A stretch of DNA of 64,000 nt, taken from contig JAJEKV010000014.1 in NCBI GenBank assembly GCA_021234155.1, positions 7,767,563 through 7,831,562 of the forward strand, read 5' to 3'. Below the pieces are notes generated by a model that worked only from the letters and a program-made list of their open reading frames with translations, searched no databases and was not told where the DNA came from. Within the stretch, counting starts at the first letter, position 1, and each line of letters starts with the position of its first letter. Below are positions 57,560 through 64,000 of the stretch, piece after piece. Origin of the DNA: Isoetes taiwanensis (Eukaryota > Streptophyta > Lycopodiopsida > Isoetales > Isoetaceae). Made by a program: the position numbers and the translations under genes.

Positions 57560-59640
57560 CTTTACCCCGATCCATTGTTTTTCCTAGCCGAGCATCTCTC
57601 AACCCGGAGAGTAAATCATCTCTCGAAGCTGAAAAATGTTGGACAAGGAAGCGATGAATCCGTCGAGCTTATCAGCGGTTCCATTATTTAAACACGAGGC
57701 GGCATGTTCTACCTGGCGAAATAACATAGGCATCTCGAAACTCACCTCTTCACGCTTGGTAATTCCTTGGGCCATTGTATCCGCGGATCCGCAGCCTCAC
57801 CTAGAGTCTTTGCTTCTTTAGGTCGGGTCTCATCAAGAGTGTATTCGCATCTAATACTTGTGTCCGCTGCGATTCTCGTATATCCCGTTCCATGGCGCAG
57901 ATTAGTGTAGAGTTCCGTGTCGGCAGCTCCTCTGGCTTCCTACCTTAGCTCCGTGCTCATCGATCAAATCAGCTGCTTGCAATAGGGCGCGGTCGGAAAA
58001 AAACACACATATGCAAGGCGGCTTGTTAGCGACTTCTGGCGTCAGCGGCGCCATTCGGGAAGTAAACTACGATCGATGCTTTCGCCTCGAACTCAAAGGT
58101 CGCCAATGCCGCTGATCAAGATAAACTACGCTCCGCTCACTAAGTCCCTTGATGTGATTAAATTTTGAAATAGTGTTTGGGCGGGGCTAAAGGCGGCCGT
58201 CTTTGTACCCTTAGCCCGCTTTTTTTCATAAATGATTGCATGTCCTTAAATTCAAACTAAAGAACACGCCGATCTTTTTACATGCGGTCCTAAAAACTCA
58301 GGAGGAAACTTAATTCTGAAGGGTCCGATCGGGGAAGAGGATGAGGGGGCATCTGAGACATGGCGACTCAGGTCAAGAAGCTGGCCCGAGGGGATGCTAG
58401 TTCTAGCGGCACCAAGAAGAAGAAGACAAACACCCGAGGTGAGCTCGAGAGGTTTATCTTTTGTCGGGAATACCTTAAGCGATCCATCCTTTCTTCTTGC
58501 GGCATTCAGCGGACTCACTAGTGATCAGCGGCGAACTCCGTTCTTAAGTCATCGAGGGACTGGAGGCGAGCTTCTTGACACACCGGCCAGATTCTTGGTG
58601 GTATGTCGAGGTATCAACAAGTGGGAAGGAGAAAGATCTGTTTCTCCACCAAAGAGACAAGAAGAGCTCAGGAGACAAGTACAAGAAAATCCCGGTGTTG
58701 TGCTCTCCGTCTCTTGATGGTCGAAGCATTTAACACTACATGTCGAGGGCTGCCATAAGAGTAAGTTCTATCACACCAAAAATTATCGGTTTCAAATTAT
58801 TCTCACTCTTCCATGAGCAAGGCGAAAGGGCACCGAAAAAAAGGGTGCCTTTTAAATTGTCGAGAACTTGGGTGGAAGGATGGAAGGGATGAAGGAGGCC
58901 GAACCCTAACATCCGGGGAGCTTGGAATGGAGATTTCAGTCGGGAAGGCTTGTTCAATACGGGGAGCTTCACTTCTCATTTAGAAGACTCTACAACACTC
59001 TGCGGTGGGGAATGAAGTTGTGGTTCATCTGAGAAAAAGTCCGCCAAAGACCAAAGATGGGAAGATGACACCACGGGAGGAATCGGATAGCGAAGGAGAG
59101 CGAAGATATGGTGCGACTCCCCAATAATGGATCGAGATGATCGGATCAGGATTTCCGCAGAGAGGGGCCGAAAATGGAGCGGTGGCTCGGTATTATCGTT
59201 GGGAATATCACACTGTCTTCTTTTGGACATTAAGCGGTTGAAGGTTTGCACGGAGATGCCATCTTGTTCAACCATAGGGAATTTAATCCGGCACACATCT
59301 TTGGAGATTGAAGCGATGGTGCGACATCATGCCGAGATCAAATGCCCGGATGTCATACCTTTTAGCGAATCGGCCGGGTGAGTTGTTGTTTGGAAGTCCG
59401 AGAAGAACTGAAAAGGAAAAGACGTCGATTTACGGGTAGTGGGCGGTCAGCATTAGGTGAGGCGGCAAGTAAATATTGCAAAGCGGAGAAGGAGGTGCAT
59501 AAAGGATCAAGGATAGATATGCGAGGCGAGAGTGAGAGTTCTTCGGCGGAGAGCGCCAAAGAACCCTAGGCGGCGGCATTAGTCCTTTGCGAACACAATA
59601 GCGGCGAGTGCCAGCTACGTGAGGTAAATAACTCTGATTC
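57560..59640 (+). other. unrecognised broken coding-like region, part 1
   Basis: A 53-codon frame from 58360 starts MATQVKKLARGDASSSGTKK and ends at TAG 58519-58521. Frames 58394-58717, 59127-59381 and 59378-59569 follow, the last two charged and Ser/Lys/Arg-rich. A possible donor (GTGAG|GTAAATA) lies near 59620. No domain is recognisable. The frames could be pieces of one decayed transposon ORF. Confidence 0.28.
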
Positions 59641-59864
59641 TTTCCATTCTCGACTCGCTCTCGCGAGTCGAGAAAGCCATACCATCCTAACATTTCCCGA
59701 TTATCACTGGGGTTTCTCGACTCGCGAGTCGAGAAAGCCGAGAATTCCTGAAAAATCAAAGGATCGCGAGCTTTCGACATTTCTTGATCAAGAAAACCTA
59801 GAGAAAATTAGACATTCAAAGGGACTTTTCGACTTCATGAGTCGAGAAATCCGGGCTACTATTC

Positions 59865-62460
59865 TTGTTTATTTTGGTGTTTGTAGATACTATCATGCTC
59901 GACATTGGTACATTGGTGAATCACGGCCCTTATCGACCAGATCATACGCTAGGCAGCGGTGGAAAGCATTGGGTTGTCCTCGGCGTCCTAAAGGAAACGA
60001 GGGCTCCCTCGGATAAGTGGAAGACCTTTGAGAAACTATGCGGGTATGTTCTTTGGAGGGCGGGGGAAGATGATGAGGGGAGAGGATGAAGAGGAGAAGA
60101 AGAAGAGAACACCAAAGGAAAAGGCGGGGAGTCTCTCGGACCAATATGACCTCATTCTTAGCAATCGTGATGCGGGAGAAATGGGAGATATGGGCTCAAT
60201 GGACAAGAGGCAAGGTGAAGGACGGCAATGGAGAATTTCCATCGAGGCGGACCCCAAGTTGTTTGACAAGCAGTTCATGAAGAGGATCTGGGGCCTCACG
60301 GACAAAAAGCGCTTGACGCAAAGGCAGAATCTTGGATGGAACAATCACGCTAAGGAAGACTAGGAGTTCTAAAATGCAAGGCGCAAAAGATTATGCCCAC
60401 GGATCCTAAGCGGCGGCGTGCGTTAGAAGAAGGCATCACGAGAGTACGCAGCGTTGCATCTAATGAATACCATGACTTTGATTTTTACAAAGGAAAAGGC
60501 TGCCCTTGATGAGGAAGACATGAAGGAATTGAATCGTCTATGTCAACCCTACATCAACACCGAAGCTAAAGCGTAACGTCAAAACCCTTCCTTTCCACGA
60601 GCGTGCTATGGCAATTAGAAGAGGAAGCTTGGATTGAGGGTGGTCCCATTTAAGGCCGACGATAGCTCCCCATTTACGGTAACTTTGGGACACAAAGGGA
60701 TTTGGTGGTGCAGGCGGCTTTTTGGACCCGGTGGCACTATTTGTCATCAATATGATCGAAGACCCCACCCTTTTTATGACAAAGGCGACATAGAAGCGAT
60801 TGGTACAAGGCGTTAATACGGACATGACCGACTGGATACTTTCGGTTTCCTTGTCTTTTTTGCATCTTAGGACAATCGGACAAGCTTCTTTGTCTCCCAA
60901 TGGGCGGTGATATTAACTTCACCAACAAGATCATGTACTCCATATCTGAACTTGATCATGAGTGTAGACTTGGCTTGCCGAAGGCACCAAGCTTTGCCAA
61001 CATAGTTTTGGTTTTGATTTCAAGATGTTGTGAGACACGGATAAGTGGTGGTCTAGCGAGCATCATTATCTCGACGGGTTCATGATCTCTCAAGAGCGGA
61101 TGGAACCACGGAGGGAGGCGGATTTATGGAGGATGTTCCATCGATGGACAAGGTCGGCAAAGATGGTGCGGCGAGGTCCTATACATAGAATTCCTATCCG
61201 GCCAAGAGTTATCAAGTACTTCATAAGCCCGGCTGATGAGGGAAGATCAAATTGTATCGAAAGTGGTACATGAATGGCCTGTGTTCTCGGGGGCCTATCT
61301 TTGTTTGGAATGAAACCTATATCCGTGGTTGGAAATAAGGACATGGTTGAAACCATTCGGTCATACACGGATGCGCTTCATGAGCATTTCAAGGGGGGAA
61401 GACAAATGGAAGCGATAAAGGCGGCGAGGGGCGAGGGAGACCAAAGGCGGCGTGTAGGCGTGAATGTCGAAGGTTTAGACAAGGATCTTTGCCGAACACA
61501 TTCTTGAGAATCGAGATTGAGGTGAGTTTACTTTGCTCTATCGGTGTTTTCGACTCGTGAGTCGAAAACTTCGTTCCTTTCAATACCTTTTTCTTTTCAT
61601 TCTCGACTTCGCGAGTCGAGAAAACTTCGTTCCTTCGGCGGATGTCATCATTTCGGGGAGTTCCATGTCAGCGACTCGGATCATTGTCATTGGATACCGG
61701 CGGTTCACGTCGCGAGGAGGAGAGTGCACTCCACAAAGACAATCGAGCAAGACAACGCTCACGGCCCGAGAAAAGGACCGAAAAGATAATGATCGCATTT
61801 GGATCGATGAAGGCGGAAATATGGTGAGCCAAACTCCAAGCGGGATCGGTGGTCCCGCCAAGCTTGTAATATTTGGCGTCAATGGAGTATTAGCTGCGGT
61901 ATACCCACGATAAAGGCGTCCAAGAGATTAACACCTCGCGGATCCAGGCCGAAGCGGAGCATAAAATAGTGTATCAGAGGCCTAGAGCTAAGGAAATTAT
62001 TGAATGGTGCATTGAGCGGGGATTGAAGTGGGCATATGGTCTTGTATGGCAAAGAAAAATATTGTCAATGTTCTTGGTGTTCTCGGCATTTCAGTTTTGA
62101 AGTTCAAGTTCGTTTGGGGAAGCGAAAAGGATCGAGCATGTGTGGGACCTCGATCCAGCCATCACAAAGGGAAGCCTATAATGGTGAAAAAATTTGGGCC
62201 GGGGTTTATGAGCAATTCGGGACTATGGCAAACACAACACGGCCCGATCATAGGCGACTCCGCCTACAAGTGCTATCATAGCAGCGCAAAAATACAATCA
62301 TTGCTAAGCCATATCGACACTGAAGAATATGAGGCGGATAGGTGGTTGTCCTTGGTTGTGTCTGTCTTGGCGGAATCCCTCTTTGCCATTCTTGTCGCCC
62401 GATGTGATTAGGAACTATCAGAGCCTCCACGGAACCCGATCGAGAGAGCAAAGCGATCGA
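59865..62460 (+). other. unrecognised broken coding-like region, part 2
   Basis: Plus-strand frames 59865-60089 (LVNHGPYRPDHTLGSGGKHW), 60634-60816, 61274-61507 (FGMKPISVVGNKDMVETIRS) and 62028-62411 lie in sequence with stops and shifts between them. Several look like real protein in composition, and copies of the TTCTCGACTC palindrome interrupt the series. I considered a BED/hAT-type transposase because of the order and length but saw no zinc-finger or dimerisation motif, so it stays unassigned. Confidence 0.3.
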
Positions 62461-64000
62461 TCATGAAAGCTATGGGCGACAAATATTTTTGGTGAACAAG
62501 AAGAGTGACCTCTGCTTTTCGGATAGTCAAATTGTGTGAATATTGTAAACAAGCGTGAAATGTATTGAACATTTTGTAATGAACACTTTTATTGAGTTTT
62601 CAATGCCTTTCGACTCATATCGAGAAACTTGTATATTGAGATCTCCTTTTTCCCCATAAGAATCCTCCAATAGAATGAGTACTCTACATCAAAGCGCAAT
62701 TAAAGGCATAACAACTTCATTCTTTGTTTTTTTCCCTATAACTTTTGATCTACTCATGAAAAACCGTTTGTTATGTTTGATCTTTCAAGTGATATATGGT
62801 TATGATGTATTTCAATACAAGCCATATGTGTTAACTTTAAAAAATATGGTTTTTGCTATTTTCTTATATATTTACATCCCAAAAGATATAACAATGGGTT
62901 GTCATTAGAAAGATCTTGAGGAGGCGAATCCATTGCCACAAATAGTGGGCCTTTTTTGATCAAAAGTTATAGTAGAAAGATGACCTTTGCAAAAAGTTAG
63001 TTAGAAGCTGCATTAATTCTTTTTTATCTCTTGGAATAAAAATGCTTTGGAGCTCTTCTCTTATTGGGCCGGTTTAAAAAGCTGATGTGGCTTTTAAGCA
63101 TCCCATAATGGGACAAAATGAGATCTCAAATTACCTCTAATGCTTGTCCTGTTGATGAGACCATTTGTATGTTTGATTGTGTGATTTGGATGATCATACA
63201 ATGTATTATGATGATGCTTTACGTTGCGTGGGCCTTTCTCGGCGTCGAATCCGACACTTTTATGGGCCTTTCTCGCGGTCGAGAAAGACACTACTCCCGT
63301 CATTGGATGCGGTTGTATGGAATGAATGTTCTCCATTGTAATTTGATTTCAACATTCTTTTCTTCGTTTTGACTAATGGCACCGTAATTGTTAATCATAC
63401 TCTCCTTGCTCCGGGTGGTTCGGGGGTACGGATCCGACACCGGAAGCGAATCCGCTCGGGCATCACGAGAGACTGCTCGTGCGCACGAGATCCGCTCAAA
63501 GGCGGAAGAAATACCGTTACAGCACGAGATCCAGGTCCGCTACACTCTTGCGGCCTTTGGGATAAGGTTGCTCGGGAATTCGAGAGGTTGCTTTCGCTAC
63601 ACCACGGGGATAAAAACGCCCGAAGAACAAAAGAAAGTCGGGAAGCTCAAAGCATCTTGCAAGCATTGCATAACATCCACGGAGGTTGGGGAAGGAGCAT
63701 ATTGATGGAAGGCTGGGGGGCGAGTGGAGAAGTCGGGTGGGCCAGTCGGCCGGTAGCTCGAGAGGCACCTCCCGTGAGGCATTCCACACCCTTGAGTTGC
63801 CCCCAAGGCTTACGGTCGGCGTGAAGAAGCCCGCTAGTTAATCCCCTAAGGTGGACTACCTACGAAGATGATGTAGCTGCGGTAGTGGCAACAAGACCAC
63901 CATGGTCTCTGCGTCCAGATGTAAAATACATTGTACTGTTCAATTTATTAATAAAAATTCTTTTCAACTAGATCTTTGGTTTCAAACTTTAATGAATTTC
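62461..64000. other. right end, unrecognised
   Basis: AT-rich until about 63.2 kb, then a GC-richer stretch with a 151-codon plus-strand frame (63369-63824) that is Arg/Gly/Ser-rich and unrecognised. The last two TTCTCGACTC-type palindromes are at 62608 and 63269. Confidence 0.3.

Larger units (their letters stand above)
56297..63286. repeat. ~16 copies of palindrome TTCTCGACTC..GAGTCGAGAA
   Basis: Copies near 56297, 56365, 56438, 56594, 56964, 57011, 57193, 57234, 59646, 59713, 59826, 61547, 61599, 62608 and 63269, mostly 20-25 bp. The one at 59713-59736 is a perfect palindrome; others have a changed centre (CGTGAG, CTTGCG, CGCTAG) or mismatched arms. Copies are absent elsewhere in the window. 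They alternate with the hairpins at 56.5-57.4 kb and then recur among broken ORFs. Likely interpretation: internal word array of a DNA transposon whose ends I did not find; regulatory or structural RNA roles are possible. Confidence 0.82.

Noticed and set aside
59865-62411. BED/hAT transposase spread over several frames
   Set aside because: Order and size were suggestive, but no BED zinc finger, DDE block or hAT dimerisation motif was seen.
56297-63286. CRISPR-like array of palindromic repeats
   Set aside because: Spacing is irregular (tens to thousands of bases), repeats are degenerate, there are no cas genes, and the context is a plant nuclear genome.

Overview
This is a nuclear segment of a large-genome land plant. 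It has plant-style interrupted genes, Copia and chromodomain Ty3/gypsy retrotransposons, LINE remnants, small TIR elements and long AT-rich spacers. The DUF7869-type pseudogene and the density of decayed elements fit a fern or another seed-free vascular plant best, but that placement is inference. No bacterial, organellar or rRNA signature was seen.

Layout. 0-6 kb: a lone sorting-nexin (SNX1/2-type) exon with an in-frame TGA, then a foldback-rich zone around 5.1-5.5 kb. 6.4-7.3 kb: an 887-bp hAT-like element with an exact 8-bp target duplication. 9.9-11.6 kb (minus strand): the best intact host gene, four phase-0 exons giving 128 aa. A 774-bp TIR element (11.75-12.52 kb) lies about 130 bp upstream of its start codon. 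13.0-16.7 kb: eleven copies of a private palindromic word (AAATTGGGCG/CGCCCAATTT). 19.1-23.5 kb: two Copia remnants facing each other. 23.9-25.4 kb: a 772-bp tandem duplication. 26.0-41 kb: a LINE whose ORF1 is interrupted by a 13.2-kb chromovirus, minus strand, with both LTRs, PBS, polypurine tract, gag-pol and an unusual 4-kb leader holding two extra TATA-driven ORF cassettes. 43-44 kb: the 3' part of another LINE. 45.5-46 kb: an ABCC (MRP) transporter fragment. 48.3-48.7 kb: a 409-bp Tourist/Harbinger-type MITE. 52-55 kb: a DUF7869-type pseudogene. 56.3-63.3 kb: a second private palindrome (TTCTCGACTC/GAGTCGAGAA) interleaved with a cluster of five pre-miRNA-sized hairpins, plus unrecognised broken ORFs.

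How it fits together. Most of the window is transposon history: a gypsy insertion inside a LINE, facing Copia remnants, and several small DNA elements that each carry their own repeated internal word. The most interesting candidate system is the hairpin cluster at 56.5-57.4 kb. Its copies share a conserved inner stem and loop, while one copy has replaced the outer 15 bp of both arms and still pairs. Second are the two cassettes in the chromovirus leader.

Caution. Copies of recent repeats (the two LTRs and the 772-bp tandem duplication) are identical over long stretches but differ in dense patches, many of them CpG-rich. Some frameshifts may therefore be sequence error rather than decay.
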